A stretch of 64,000 nucleotides of DNA from Chromatiaceae bacterium (GTDB lineage: Bacteria; Pseudomonadota; Gammaproteobacteria; Chromatiales; Chromatiaceae), in contig JACKMP010000008.1 of assembly GCA_024235315.1 (NCBI GenBank), positions 68,431 to 132,430 on the forward strand, written 5' to 3'. Below, piece by piece: positions 19,754-29,260 of the stretch (within the stretch, counting starts at the first letter, position 1; each line of letters begins with the position of its first letter). The position numbers and the translations under genes are program-made. The notes beneath the pieces are model-generated. The model saw only the letters and a list, made by a program, of their open reading frames with translations, did not search any database and was not told where the DNA came from.

Positions 19754-21111
19754 GCGGCAAGCCTCCTCACCGCCTGCACGAAACGCTCGCCGCGCTGTGC
19801 GTAGTTGGTGAACATGTCGAAGCTGGCGCAGGCCGGCGACAACAGTACCCGGTCACCCGGCAGTGCCATCGCGGCGGCCCGGGCCACGGCGTCGTCCATG
19901 GTCCTTGCGCGAACGCTCGGCACCGACTCAGGCACCGCCGCGGCGATGCGCTCTGCGTCACGGCCGATCAGCACCACGCCGCGTGCGCAGGACTGGAGCA
20001 CCGAGGTGAAGGCCGAGAAGTCGGCGCCCTTGCAGTCACCGCCGGCGATCAGCACGGTGCGCGAGGCATCGCCACGGTGCAGTCCATGCAAAGCGGCTAT
20101 CGATGCGCCGAGATTGGTGCCCTTGCTGTCGTTGTACCAGCAGACGCCCTTGATCTCGGCGACGAACTGGGTGCGGTGCGGCAACCCGGGGAAGGCACGC
20201 AGGACCTCGAGCATGGCCGACAGATCGAACCCGAGTGCGGTGCCCATCGCCAGTGCCGCCAGCGCGTTGGCACGGTTGTGCATGCCGGGGATCTTCAGGT
20301 CCTCGGCTGCCAGCAGCGGCTGCTCACCCCGACACAGATAATCCTGTCCATCGATCGAGCACACGCCGAACATCTTGACGTCCTGCGATTCGCCGAGGGT
20401 GAAGTACCAGACATCGTCGGCGCCCAGCATTGCAGCCACCACCGGGTCATCGGCGTTTAGTACACCAACGCCGGCACCGCGCATCACCCGTGCCTTGGCA
20501 GCCGCATAGGCATCGATGTCGGGATAACGATCCATGTGATCGGGGCTGACATTGAGCACCGTCGCGACAGCGGCCTGCAGCGACTCGGTGGTCTCCAGCT
20601 GGAAACTCGACAGCTCGAGAACATAGAGTTCGATATCCGGGTCGAGCAGATCGAGCGCCGGAGTGCCGAGGTTGCCACCGACGGCGACCCTGACCCCACT
20701 CGCCTTGGCCATCTCTCCCAACAACGTGGTCACTGTGCTCTTGCCGTTGGAGCCAGTGATCGCGACGACCGGCGCCGTGGCAACCCGCGCGAACAACTCG
20801 ATATCACCGACCACCGGTACGCCGCGGTGCTGTGCGGCGGCGATCTGCGGCGTCGAAACCGGGACGCCCGGACTCACCACCAGACGCTCGACACTGTCGA
20901 ACAGCTGATCATCGAATGGGCCGAGGAACACCGCAATGTCAGGGTACTCGGCATTCAGCGCGGCAAGCCCCGGTGGCTCGGTGCGGCTGTCGGCCACGGC
21001 CACCGGCACCCCCTGGGCAGCAAGAAAGCGGGCGCACGACAGACCGGTTACACCCAGACCCACGATAAGGGTCCTGGCGGTCATTTTGTCCTGTGCCATT
21101 GCTTGCGTCAT
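19750..21111 (-). CDS. murD: UDP-N-acetylmuramoyl-L-alanine--D-glutamate ligase MurD
   Basis: MurD adds D-glutamate to the peptidoglycan precursor. The 453-residue product has the N-terminal Rossmann domain (LIVGLGVTGLSCARFL), the ATP loop AITGSNGKSTVTTLL, the segment NVSPDHMDRYPDIDAYA and the C-terminal VLIAGGDCKGADFSAF. ATG 21111 gives MTQAMAQDKMTARTLIVGL. The second or third methionine is nearer the family start and may be used. It lies 9 bp after mraY and overlaps ftsW by ATGA. Confidence 0.96.
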   Translation of the reverse strand: MTQAMAQDKMTARTLIVGLGVTGLSCARFLAAQGVPVAVADSRTEPPGLAALNAEYPDIAVFLGPFDDQLFDSVERLVVSPGVPVSTPQIAAAQHRGVPVVGDIELFARVATAPVVAITGSNGKSTVTTLLGEMAKASGVRVAVGGNLGTPALDLLDPDIELYVLELSSFQLETTESLQAAVATVLNVSPDHMDRYPDIDAYAAAKARVMRGAGVGVLNADDPVVAAMLGADDVWYFTLGESQDVKMFGVCSIDGQDYLCRGEQPLLAAEDLKIPGMHNRANALAALAMGTALGFDLSAMLEVLRAFPGLPHRTQFVAEIKGVCWYNDSKGTNLGASIAALHGLHRGDASRTVLIAGGDCKGADFSAFTSVLQSCARGVVLIGRDAERIAAAVPESVPSVRARTMDDAVARAAAMALPGDRVLLSPACASFDMFTNYAQRGERFVQAVRRLAA

Positions 21112-21120
21112 CGCCTTGCC

Positions 21121-22203
21121 TCAGCGGATCTTCAGACTGGCCAGACCGACCAGCACGAGGATGACGGTGATAATCCAGAAGCGCACGATGACGCGCGGCT
21201 CCGGCCAGCCTTTCAATTCAAAATGATGATGCAGAGGCGCCATGCGGAAGATGCGCCGCCCGGTCAGTTTGAACGAGGCGACTTGCAGCATCACCGAGAC
21301 CGTCTCGACGACGAACACGCCACCCATGATGAACAGTGCGATCTCCTGGCGAACTGCAACCGCCAGCGTGCCAAGCGCCGCACCCAGTGCAAGTGCTCCG
21401 ACATCGCCCATGAACACCTGCGCCGGGTAAGCGTTGAACCAGAGGAAGCCAAGACCCGCACCCACCAGGGCGCCGCACAGCACGGCCAGTTCACCGACGC
21501 CCGGCAGGTGCGGAATCAACAGGTACCCGGCGATCTGCACATGTCCCGAGGCATAGGCGAATACACCCAGCGCGCCGGACACCAGCACCGTCGGCAGGAT
21601 AGCCAGGCCGTCCAGACCATCGGTCAGGTTGACCGCATTGGACGAACCGACGATGACCAGGTAGCCAAACAGGATGAAGAACGGACCGAGTTCCAGCACC
21701 AGGTCCTTCATGAACGGGAACAGCAGCTGTGTCTCGACCGGCAGTGTGGCGCCGGAATACAGGGCCACCGCGGCGGCAAAACCGAACAGCGACTGCCACA
21801 GGTATTTCCAGCGTGCAGCGAGGCCGCGAGAATCCTTCAGCACCAGCTTGCGATAGTCGTCCCACATTCCGATGGCACCGAATGCCAGCGTGGTCAACAG
21901 AACGATCCATACATAACGGTTGCCCAGATCTGCCCACAACAGGGTGGCCACCGCGACGGCGACCAGGATCAGCGCACCACCCATCGTCGGCGTCCCGGAC
22001 TTCGACAAATGGGTCTGCGGCCCGTCATTACGCACAGTCTGGCCAATCTTGTAGCGGCTGAGGCGGCGGATCATCGCCGGACCGACCATGAATGAGATGA
22101 TCAGTGCGGTGAGCACTGCCAGGATGGTGCGCAGCGTGATGTAACGGAACACCAGGAACCCGGCATCGAATTGCGACAGGTAATCGGCAAGCTGGATCAG
22201 CAT
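21121..22203 (-). CDS. mraY: Phospho-MurNAc-pentapeptide translocase MraY
   Basis: MraY moves phospho-MurNAc-pentapeptide from UDP to undecaprenyl phosphate, making lipid I in the inner membrane. The 360-residue, ten-helix product has the catalytic region VNLTDGLDGLAILPT, the metal-binding NAYPAQVFMGDVGALALG and the histidine loop FRMAPLHHHFELKGWPE. The start MLIQLADYLSQFDAGF is the usual gammaproteobacterial N-terminus. It overlaps murF by 7 bp. Confidence 0.98.
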   Translation of the reverse strand: MLIQLADYLSQFDAGFLVFRYITLRTILAVLTALIISFMVGPAMIRRLSRYKIGQTVRNDGPQTHLSKSGTPTMGGALILVAVAVATLLWADLGNRYVWIVLLTTLAFGAIGMWDDYRKLVLKDSRGLAARWKYLWQSLFGFAAAVALYSGATLPVETQLLFPFMKDLVLELGPFFILFGYLVIVGSSNAVNLTDGLDGLAILPTVLVSGALGVFAYASGHVQIAGYLLIPHLPGVGELAVLCGALVGAGLGFLWFNAYPAQVFMGDVGALALGAALGTLAVAVRQEIALFIMGGVFVVETVSVMLQVASFKLTGRRIFRMAPLHHHFELKGWPEPRVIVRFWIITVILVLVGLASLKIR

Positions 22204-23567
22204 GCAACCTCCGCGCGGTGCAGACGGTTCACCACTTCGTCCATGCGTGCTGAACGCGAACCCTTGACCAGGACACTGTCCTCCGCGGACAGGTCGTGCA
22301 GCAACATCTCGGAAAGGGCCTCGCGATCGGAGAAATGCCGGGATTCACCGGAGAATCCCTGCGCGGCATGACCACTGAGTTCGCCGACTGTGAACAGGCG
22401 GTCGATTCCGAGTGCAGCTGCCCGCTCGCCGAGCTGCCGATGCAGCTGCGGCGCGTCGGTGCCAAGTTCGGCGAGATCGCCCAGCACCAGCGTGCGCCGA
22501 CCCGGGGCGGCCGCCAGCACCCGCAGGGCTGCCATTACGGAATCGGGATTGGCGTTGTAGCTGTCGTCGATCAGGCGCGCACCGTTCACCCCTGGCAACG
22601 GACACAGGCGACCGGCGACTGGCGCGAGACCGGCCAACGCCTGTCCGGCATCCTCCAGACCGGCGCCGAGCGCCAGGCTGCCGGCGATCGCCGCCAGTGC
22701 GTTCATGCGATTGTGCTCACCGGTGAGCCGCAGGCGCACGTCGATCTCACCCTGCTCGCAGCGCACCGGGAAATGCGCCTGGAAACCCGCGTCACCCCAG
22801 ACGATGGAATAGGCCCCGGCGGGACTGCTGACATCCGCTGCCTGCACAACACCGAAGGTACGCTGCCGGTGGCCTTGTGCGATCTCACGCCAAAGGCCGG
22901 CGAAGCGGTCGTCGGCGTTGAACACGAAGAAACCGTCCGGGCCCAGTCCATCGATGATCTCGGCCTTGGCCCGCGCCACACCCTCGAGACTGCCGAAGCC
23001 TTCCAGGTGCGCCCTGCCCGCATTGTTCAACACCGCGACATCCGGTTTCACCAGGCCGCTCAGGTAGTGGATCTCACCAGGGTGATTGGCACCCAGCTCG
23101 ATGACGCCGAACGGCTCCTTGCGCAAGCGGCAGAGCGTCAGCGGCACGCCGATCGCGTTGTTCAGATTGCCACGCGTCGCCAACACATCACCCTGCCGCG
23201 CCAGGATGGCGGCGATCATTTCCTTCAGTGTGGTCTTGCCGTTGCTGCCGGTAATCGCAATCACGCGCGCCGGGCAACGCTGCCGCCACTGCTGGCCGAG
23301 ACGCCCCAGCGCGAGCAGGCCGTCCGCCACCTCGACGGTCGACAGTGGCGTATCACCCCTGCGTTCCACCAGCGCGCCGGCGGCGCCACGCGACTGAGCG
23401 GCCGCCAGGTAGTCGTGTCCGTCGAAGTTCGGACCGCGCAGCGCAACGAACAGCTGGCCCTGCTGCAGACTGCGGGTATCGGTGCTGACGCCGTCAAAAA
23501 AATGATCGCCGCCCACCAGTTGGCCGTCGACCATCGACGCGAGCTCGGACAGGTGCATGGCACTCAT
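22197..23567 (-). CDS. murF: UDP-MurNAc-tripeptide--D-alanyl-D-alanine ligase MurF
   Basis: MurF adds the D-Ala-D-Ala dipeptide made by DdlB. The 456-residue product has the substrate domain (VSTDTRSLQQGQLFVAL), the P-loop AITGSNGKTTLKEMIA, ELGANHPGEIHYL, and the C-terminal segment LIDDSYNANPDSVMAALRVL that is specific to MurF. The ATG overlaps the murE stop by ATGA, and the end overlaps mraY. Another possible start is three codons in (MHLSELASM). Confidence 0.96.
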   Translation of the reverse strand: MSAMHLSELASMVDGQLVGGDHFFDGVSTDTRSLQQGQLFVALRGPNFDGHDYLAAAQSRGAAGALVERRGDTPLSTVEVADGLLALGRLGQQWRQRCPARVIAITGSNGKTTLKEMIAAILARQGDVLATRGNLNNAIGVPLTLCRLRKEPFGVIELGANHPGEIHYLSGLVKPDVAVLNNAGRAHLEGFGSLEGVARAKAEIIDGLGPDGFFVFNADDRFAGLWREIAQGHRQRTFGVVQAADVSSPAGAYSIVWGDAGFQAHFPVRCEQGEIDVRLRLTGEHNRMNALAAIAGSLALGAGLEDAGQALAGLAPVAGRLCPLPGVNGARLIDDSYNANPDSVMAALRVLAAAPGRRTLVLGDLAELGTDAPQLHRQLGERAAALGIDRLFTVGELSGHAAQGFSGESRHFSDREALSEMLLHDLSAEDSVLVKGSRSARMDEVVNRLHRAEVAC

Positions 23568-25087
23568 TCCGCACCCCCGTGGAGCGCTGCCTGGACCTGT
23601 GCGATATCACTGAACGGCAGACGCCGTCCCCTGCTCTCCTGGTAGTCTTCGTGCCCCTTGCCCGCAACCAGCACCAGGTCATTCGCCGCCGCCGCCGCGA
23701 TACTGACCCGGATTGCCTTGGCACGGTCATGCTCGATGTGCACGTTCTGGTGGTCGCTCATCCCACCGAGGATGTCCTCGACGATCTGCTGCGGATCCTC
23801 GGAGCGCGGATTGTCATCGGTAATCACCACGCGATCAGCCAGCCGCTGCGCAACTGCACCCATCTGCGCACGCTTGCCGCGATCGCGGTCGCCCCCACAC
23901 CCGAACACACACACCAGGCGACCGCTCGCGTGTTCACGCAGGCTGCCGAGCACCTTCTCCAGCGCATCCGGCGTGTGTGCATAGTCGACCACCACGCGCG
24001 GCTGGTGAGGCGCAAGGAATACCATCATGCGGCCCGCCACCGGACGTACCTGTTCGAGGGCCGCGATTGCACTGCCAATCGGCATGTCCCAGGCGAGCAG
24101 TACCGCCAGCGACAACACCAGGTTCTCGGCATTGAAACGACCCAGCAGATGACTCTGCAGTTCGCCCGTGCCCCAGCTCGAATCGAAGCGCACACGCAGA
24201 CCATCGGCGCGGGTCTCGACCTCACGCAGGCGCAGATAACGGTCACCGAGCGCCGTCAGCCGGCTGCCGCTTCCCACTGCCACGGTATAGGTGCGCGGAC
24301 GCACCTCTGCGGCGAGCCTTGCACCCGTCTCGTCGTCGACGTTGATCACCGCCAGGCTCAGACCGGCGCCGCGAAACAGGCGCGCCTTGGCATCTGCATA
24401 GGACTGCATGTCACCGTGATAGTCCTGGTGGTCACGGGTGAGATTGGTGAACACTGCCGTGTGAAACGGCACACCGGCAACCCGATCCTGGTGCAGCGCA
24501 TGCGACGATACCTCCATCGCCACCGCGCGTGCGCCGTGCGCAAACAGGCCGCTCAGCATTGCGTGCAGATTGACGGCGTCCAGCGTGGTATGGGTCGAGG
24601 GCTGCAGATCGCCGGGAAAACCATTGCCGACCGTGCCAAGTACCGCGGTAGACACGCGTGTCGACAAGGCCTGGGCGAGGAAGTGCGCGACGCTGGTCTT
24701 GCCATTGGTACCGGTGACACCGATCACACGCATCGCGTGTGCCGCCTGTCCGAAAAAGCGTGCGGCGATCTCGCCGGCATGGCGACGCAAGCCGGGCAGC
24801 GCGATCACCGGAAGGTCGGCGGAAAGCCGCGCGATGCGGTCACGGTCCCATTGTGCCGTGGGTTCGGCAATCACCGCCGCCGCACCCCGGTCGCGTGCCT
24901 CGGCAAAGTGCTCCAAGGCATGCCCGCGGGTGCCCTGCAGAGCCAGCCACAGACCATTGCGGTCAACCTCACGGCTGTCCAGCGCCAGTGAACTGACCGT
25001 CTGATGGCGCGCCCAGTCGATACCGGACAGCCCTGGCAGCAGGTCCGCGAGCAGCAGGCTTTTCTTGTCGGTGCGCTGGGGCATCAT
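23564..25087 (-). CDS. murE: UDP-MurNAc-L-Ala-D-Glu--meso-diaminopimelate ligase MurE
   Basis: MurE adds the third amino acid of the stem peptide. The 507-residue product has SLALDSREVDRNGLWLALQG in domain 1, the P-loop GVTGTNGKTS at about 123-132, and the amino-acid selectivity motif DNPR at 425-428, which specifies meso-diaminopimelate rather than lysine. This predicts a normal Gram-negative peptidoglycan. The start overlaps the ftsI stop and the end overlaps the murF start, each by ATGA. Confidence 0.97.
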   Translation of the reverse strand: MMPQRTDKKSLLLADLLPGLSGIDWARHQTVSSLALDSREVDRNGLWLALQGTRGHALEHFAEARDRGAAAVIAEPTAQWDRDRIARLSADLPVIALPGLRRHAGEIAARFFGQAAHAMRVIGVTGTNGKTSVAHFLAQALSTRVSTAVLGTVGNGFPGDLQPSTHTTLDAVNLHAMLSGLFAHGARAVAMEVSSHALHQDRVAGVPFHTAVFTNLTRDHQDYHGDMQSYADAKARLFRGAGLSLAVINVDDETGARLAAEVRPRTYTVAVGSGSRLTALGDRYLRLREVETRADGLRVRFDSSWGTGELQSHLLGRFNAENLVLSLAVLLAWDMPIGSAIAALEQVRPVAGRMMVFLAPHQPRVVVDYAHTPDALEKVLGSLREHASGRLVCVFGCGGDRDRGKRAQMGAVAQRLADRVVITDDNPRSEDPQQIVEDILGGMSDHQNVHIEHDRAKAIRVSIAAAAANDLVLVAGKGHEDYQESRGRRLPFSDIAQVQAALHGGAE

Positions 25088-26844
25088 CGAGCCGCTCCGC
25101 CCTGGGCCACGCGCACCGAGGGATCGATCGCCACATCGGGGGCCACGTTCTGCAGCCGCAGGGCCTCCGCCATCACCGCGGAAAACACGGGGCCAGCCAC
25201 CTGACCGCCATAGAACTTGCCGGCCTGCGGCTCGTTGAGCATCACAGCGAGGACGAATCGCGGATGCTGCGCCGGCGCCATGCCGGCAAACAGCGCGAGA
25301 TAGCGGTCGTCACTGTAGCCCTGGGGACCGAATTTCTTGACCGTTCCGGTCTTTCCTGCGACACGGTAGCCGAGCACTGCTGCATCCGGCGCCGTGCCAT
25401 CAGTGGTCGTCACCGTCTCCAGCATTCTGCGCACGGCCACCGCCGTGGGGGCCGAAAACACGCGTTCGCCTTTCACTGGGGCATCACGTTTGAGCAGGGT
25501 CGCCGGAACCATGACACCGTCATTGGCCAGCGCGGCATAGGCCTGGGCCAACTGCAGGGTGCTGACCGAGATACCGTAACCGAACGACAGTGTCGCCTGA
25601 TCAATCTGTGCCCAACGGCGAAAATCATTGAGCTGTCCCGCCGCCTCGCCGGGGAACCCGGTCCCGGCGGCACGCCCGAATCCGAGCCTGTCCATCACCC
25701 GCCACAGATCACGCTTGTCCAGCGCGAGCGCGATCTTGCCGGCGCCGACGTTGCTCGATTTGCTCAACACCGTCGCCACATCGATCAAGCCGAGATTGTG
25801 CGAGTCCTTCACCTGGGCACGGCCGATTCGGAAATAACCGGGTGAGGTGTCGATGAGCGAATCCGCCTTGATCGTGCCCGCGTCCAGCGCGGCCGCCACT
25901 GTGAAAGGCTTGAGCGTCGAGCCCGGCTCGAACAGATCGGTCAACGCACGGTTGCGCAGGCGGCCGGCACGATTGGAGCGGTCGCCGTTCGGGTTGAACG
26001 ACGGCTGGTTGACCATCGCCAGCACCTCGCCCGACTGAACGTCGAGCAGCACCAGCGAGCCAGAGATCGCCTGGTGACGCCGAACCGCCGCCTTGAGTTC
26101 GCGGTAGGCGGTGAACTGCAGACGCTGGTCTATGCTGAGAGCCAGATGATTGCCGGCTCGCGGGCTGCGGATATTCTCCACGTCGTCGACGACCTGGCGC
26201 CGTCCGTCGCGAAGCACCAGTTTGGCGCCCGTCTCGCCACGCAGCGCCTGGTCGAACGCGAGCTCCAGCCCTTCCTGGCCCGTGTCATCGACATCGGTGA
26301 AGCCCATCACGTGAGCGAACACCTCGCCGGCCGGGTAATAGCGTTTGTACTCGCGCTCGATATGTACCCCGTTTATGCCCTTCGCCTTTGCGACATCCAT
26401 GACGTGCGCCGCTTCTGCCGGCGGCAGGCGGCGCTTCAGGTACACGAAGTGGCGCTGACTGTATCGCGCCAGCTTGCCGCGCAGCTCTTCGGGGTCCAGC
26501 TCGAGCGCCTTTGCCAGCACCAGCAGCTGCTCGATGTCTGTCCCCAGCACCCGCGGGTTCGCTGCGATCGAGTCGACCGGCGTGCTCAGCGCCAACACGT
26601 CACCGCGCCGGTCCGTGATGAGACCGCGGTGCGCCGGCACTTCCACCTCGTCGAGGTAACGATCCGCCCCCTCGGATTGCAGGAAGTCTTTCTCCAGGAT
26701 CTGCTGATCGACTGCCCGCCACACCAGCGAAGCGGCAGCCACGAGGAACAGTGCCAGCACCGTGTAACGGCGACCGACATAGCTCGGCAACACCTTCTCC
26801 TCGCGCCGCACCTGGCGGGCACGCCTGTCGCGACGTGCCGCCAT
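25084..26844 (-). CDS. ftsI: Septal transpeptidase FtsI (PBP3)
   Basis: FtsI is the class B penicillin-binding protein that cross-links septal peptidoglycan with FtsW. The 586-residue product has a cytoplasmic basic tail, one membrane anchor (about 27-45), the PBP dimerisation domain, and the transpeptidase domain. Its active-site motifs are S309-T-L-K312, S363-S-N365 and K498-T-G500. It starts one base after the ftsL stop and overlaps murE by ATGA. No lesion is visible. Confidence 0.97.
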   Translation of the reverse strand: MAARRDRRARQVRREEKVLPSYVGRRYTVLALFLVAAASLVWRAVDQQILEKDFLQSEGADRYLDEVEVPAHRGLITDRRGDVLALSTPVDSIAANPRVLGTDIEQLLVLAKALELDPEELRGKLARYSQRHFVYLKRRLPPAEAAHVMDVAKAKGINGVHIEREYKRYYPAGEVFAHVMGFTDVDDTGQEGLELAFDQALRGETGAKLVLRDGRRQVVDDVENIRSPRAGNHLALSIDQRLQFTAYRELKAAVRRHQAISGSLVLLDVQSGEVLAMVNQPSFNPNGDRSNRAGRLRNRALTDLFEPGSTLKPFTVAAALDAGTIKADSLIDTSPGYFRIGRAQVKDSHNLGLIDVATVLSKSSNVGAGKIALALDKRDLWRVMDRLGFGRAAGTGFPGEAAGQLNDFRRWAQIDQATLSFGYGISVSTLQLAQAYAALANDGVMVPATLLKRDAPVKGERVFSAPTAVAVRRMLETVTTTDGTAPDAAVLGYRVAGKTGTVKKFGPQGYSDDRYLALFAGMAPAQHPRFVLAVMLNEPQAGKFYGGQVAGPVFSAVMAEALRLQNVAPDVAIDPSVRVAQGGAAR

Positions 26845-27114
26845 CTACTTCACCACCACGATCTGTTCGGCCGCCGGGACATGCATCTGCAGCCGCTCAC
26901 TGGCGATGTCCATGATCCGGCCCAGGGCGCCGCGCGTGGCCAGTTCGAGCTGCAGGCGACCCCATTCCATGTCGACCTGGTCACGCTCGGCACGCACCTG
27001 CTGCAGCTCGACAAACAGCGAGCGTGACAGAAACTTCGCATACACGACCGCGACACCACTGCAGACCACAGCGACCATCAGGAACGACAGCCAGGCCAGG
27101 CGCACGCGGCTCAT
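26845..27114 (-). CDS. ftsL: Cell division protein FtsL
   Basis: FtsL is a small bitopic protein that forms a coiled-coil complex with FtsB and FtsQ. The 89-residue product has one membrane helix (about 7-26, AWLSFLMVAVVCSGVAVVYA) followed by a heptad-like stretch (VELQQVRAERDQVDMEWGRLQLE) and ends LQMHVPAAEQIVVVK. Sequence conservation is always low in this family, so the assignment rests on size, topology and position between rsmH (ATGA overlap) and ftsI. Confidence 0.92.
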   Translation of the reverse strand: MSRVRLAWLSFLMVAVVCSGVAVVYAKFLSRSLFVELQQVRAERDQVDMEWGRLQLELATRGALGRIMDIASERLQMHVPAAEQIVVVK

Positions 27115-28049
27115 GCATTCACCTCGGCCACTCGCATCACTGCGCTGCGCGCACGCGGATTGTCATGAAGCTCGATCGCCGAGGCGCGGATCGCCTTGCC
27201 TACGGGTTGCAGGCGTCCGCGTGTCTCGACATGCCGGACCGGCAAACCCTTGGGCAGTCTCGGCCCCTGTGCGACATCGCGCATGAAGCGCTTGACGATA
27301 CGGTCCTCCAGCGAGTGGAAGCTGATCACGACCAGACGCGCGCCCTGCGCCAATACCTGCAGCGAGCCTTCCAGGCACCGCTGCAGATCATCCAGCTCGC
27401 GGTTGATGAAGATGCGGATCGCCTGAAAAGTGCGTGTCGCCGGATGCTTGCGCTTTTCCTTGATCGGACATGTCTGCGCCACCAGGTCGGCGAGGTCGCG
27501 GGTACCGGTGATCGGGGTGTCCTGACGGCGCGCGACGATGGCGCGCGCGATGCGTCGCGAAAATCGCTCCTCGCCATACTCGTAGATTACGGTGGCGATA
27601 TCCTCCTCGTCGGCCTCAGCCAGCCATTGCGCAGCACTCTGGCCACGCGTCTGGTCCATGCGCATGTCCAGTGGACCGTCGTTCAGAAAGCTGAAGCCGC
27701 GTGCCGGATCGTCGAGCTGCGGCGAAGACACGCCGAGGTCCAGCAGCAGACCGTCGATAAGGTGTTCCAGGCCCCGATCGCCGACGACCGCAGGAATCTC
27801 GGCAAAGCTGCCGTGCGTGATCGAGAAGCGCGGGTCGTCACCAAAACGCGACTGTGCGATGCGCACCGCCTCGGCATCCTTGTCGAACGCCAGCAGGCGA
27901 CCCCGTTCGCCGAGGGACTCGAGGATGCGGGCACTGTGGCCGCCGCGGCCGAAGGTACCATCTATATAGGTGCCGTCCGGACGGATGCACAGCGCTTCGA
28001 TCGCCTGGTCGAGCAGGACCGGGATATGGGCGGCAATCGCCTGTGTCAC
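27111..28049 (-). CDS. rsmH: 16S rRNA (cytosine-1402-N4)-methyltransferase RsmH
   Basis: RsmH (MraW) methylates N4 of C1402 in 16S rRNA, next to the site modified by RsmI, whose gene is also in this window. The 312-residue product has HIPVLLDQAIEAL at the N-terminus, the SAM loop DGTFGRGGHSARIL, LLDLGVSSPQLDDPARGFSF, and ISFHSLEDRIVKRFM near the end. It overlaps both mraZ and ftsL by ATGA. Confidence 0.97.
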   Translation of the reverse strand: MTQAIAAHIPVLLDQAIEALCIRPDGTYIDGTFGRGGHSARILESLGERGRLLAFDKDAEAVRIAQSRFGDDPRFSITHGSFAEIPAVVGDRGLEHLIDGLLLDLGVSSPQLDDPARGFSFLNDGPLDMRMDQTRGQSAAQWLAEADEEDIATVIYEYGEERFSRRIARAIVARRQDTPITGTRDLADLVAQTCPIKEKRKHPATRTFQAIRIFINRELDDLQRCLEGSLQVLAQGARLVVISFHSLEDRIVKRFMRDVAQGPRLPKGLPVRHVETRGRLQPVGKAIRASAIELHDNPRARSAVMRVAEVNA

Positions 28050-28510
28050 AGCGTGAGTCCACCCAGCTGTTCGGACAGGCCACCGGCATCCGACGCCACA
28101 TCGGCCAGCCAGCGCTCACGACTGCCATTCCAGGACTCCTCGTCCCAGATCTCGAGTTTGTTGACCTGCCCTACCAGCGACACCCGCTTCTCCAGGCCCG
28201 CATAGGCGCGCAGTTCGTTGGCGATCAGGATGCGCCCCTGACCATCGAGCTCCACCTCAGAGGCGTGGCCAAGCATCAGGCGCTTCATCGCCTGGCTGCG
28301 CGCATCGATCGCGGGCAGCCCGGCCAACTGGCGGGCCACGATCTGCCACTCGTTCTCGGGATACAGCCACAGGCACTTGTCAGTGACGAACGGATTCAGC
28401 GTGACCACCACGCGCGACGCGCAGCACTGCACCAGCGGCTCCCGGTGCTTGGCCGGAATCGCTATGCGCCCCTTGGCGTCGAGATTGAGTGTATTGACCC
28501 CCAAAAACAC
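28046..28510 (-). CDS. mraZ: Transcriptional regulator MraZ
   Basis: MraZ is a ring-forming AbrB-fold regulator that represses its own dcw promoter. The 154-residue product has two SpoVT/AbrB repeats, with the DxxxR motifs DAKGRIAIPAKHR (near residue 11) and DGQGRILIANELR (near 89). It starts at GTG 28510 (MFLGVNTLNLDAKG), with AGAAGGAG about ten bases upstream. Its DNA boxes are visible 35-60 bp upstream of the gene, so autoregulation can be read from the sequence. The stop overlaps rsmH by ATGA. Confidence 0.96.
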   Translation of the reverse strand: MFLGVNTLNLDAKGRIAIPAKHREPLVQCCASRVVVTLNPFVTDKCLWLYPENEWQIVARQLAGLPAIDARSQAMKRLMLGHASEVELDGQGRILIANELRAYAGLEKRVSLVGQVNKLEIWDEESWNGSRERWLADVASDAGGLSEQLGGLTL

Positions 28511-28544
28511 GGCTGTGCCGTCTCCTTCTTAGGGTGGGTAACTC

Positions 28545-28569
28545 CCCCTAAATCCCCACAATTACCCAC
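28545..28569 (-). promoter_or_regulatory. Three MraZ boxes at 10-bp pitch
   Basis: On the minus strand GTGGG (28569-28565), GTGGG (28559-28555) and AGGGG (28549-28545) repeat exactly every 10 bp, each followed by a short AT-rich spacer. This is the known arrangement of MraZ operators (TGGGN repeats one helical turn apart). They lie just downstream of the -10 element, overlapping the start of the transcript, where MraZ would block initiation. Confidence 0.88.
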
Positions 28570-28579
28570 TTAAGGTGCA

Positions 28580-28608
28580 ATCTTAGGTCCCAAGCCCCAC
28601 AGGGTCAA
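28580..28608 (-). promoter_or_regulatory. Promoter of the mraZ/dcw operon
   Basis: On the minus strand TTGACC (28608-28603), a 17-bp spacer and TAAGAT (28585-28580) form a near-consensus sigma70 promoter. Transcription would start near 28573, immediately before the MraZ boxes, leaving a leader of about 60 nt before the GTG of mraZ. The rest of the gap between this promoter and the RNase P RNA gene (28609-28852) shows no gene. Confidence 0.82.
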
Positions 28609-28852
28609 GCTCATTGGAAGAAAAAAATGCTTAAAGCTCAGTGACTTAGCGCGGAATCGCGGAAACAGAGAAAGGACCAAAAAACAGGGGGCTAACTGCG
28701 CGACTTAAAGTGAAATATCAAGAAGGGGATCCAAAACGGACCGCAAACGCGAATATTGTTCCCGCCAGGGGTCGAAGAATCGGTTCGCGGCCGGAAAGCG
28801 GCGATACCGCAGGGCCGAAACGAAGGCTACGGGACACCCCCGGGTGAAAAAT

Positions 28853-29219
28853 GGAGTCGGCCGATAAGCCGGGTTCTGTCGAGGACGATCATTCATCTGG
28901 GACGCCCGTCACCGGGCGCCTCGTGCGACCTACCCGGAGACACCTGCGGGCCGCAGGCTGCCCGAAGGCGTGCCTCCCTATTTGGTCTTGCTCCAGAGGG
29001 GGTTTGCCGTGCCATCCACGTTACCGCAGACGCGGTGCGCTCTTACCGCACCATTTCACCCTTACCTGGCGTCAGGGCGAACCTGATGCCATCGGCGGTT
29101 TACTTTCTGTTGCACTTTCCGTCGGCTCGCGCCGCCCAGGCGTTACCTGGCCTCTTGCCCTGCGGAGCCCGGACTTTCCTCCATCGCCTTGCGGCGACCG
29201 CGATCGTCTGGCCGACTCC
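28853..29219 (-). ncRNA. rnpB: RNase P RNA, class A
   Basis: This is the catalytic RNA of RNase P, about 367 nt, which matures tRNA 5' ends. The two ends pair perfectly as helix P1 (GGAGTCGGCC at 29219-29210 with GGCCGACTCC at 28862-28853 on the minus strand). Just inside the 5' end are the conserved CCAGACGATCGC and then GGAGGAAAGTCCGGGCTCC, the class A core. Near the 3' end the minus strand reads GACAGAACCCGGCTTATCGG, the universal block. It follows rsmI by about 40 bp and precedes mraZ, as in Pseudomonas. I could not place its promoter with confidence; it may lie within the end of rsmI. Confidence 0.95.
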
Positions 29220-29260
29220 GCCGTGCACCCTATGGCAAGCGGACCCGGCAGGCAAGCGCC

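Noticed and set aside
28820..28852. GC-rich hairpin beside the 3' end of rnpB as a terminator
   Set aside because: On the minus strand the T-run comes before the stem, not after it, which does not fit an intrinsic terminator.
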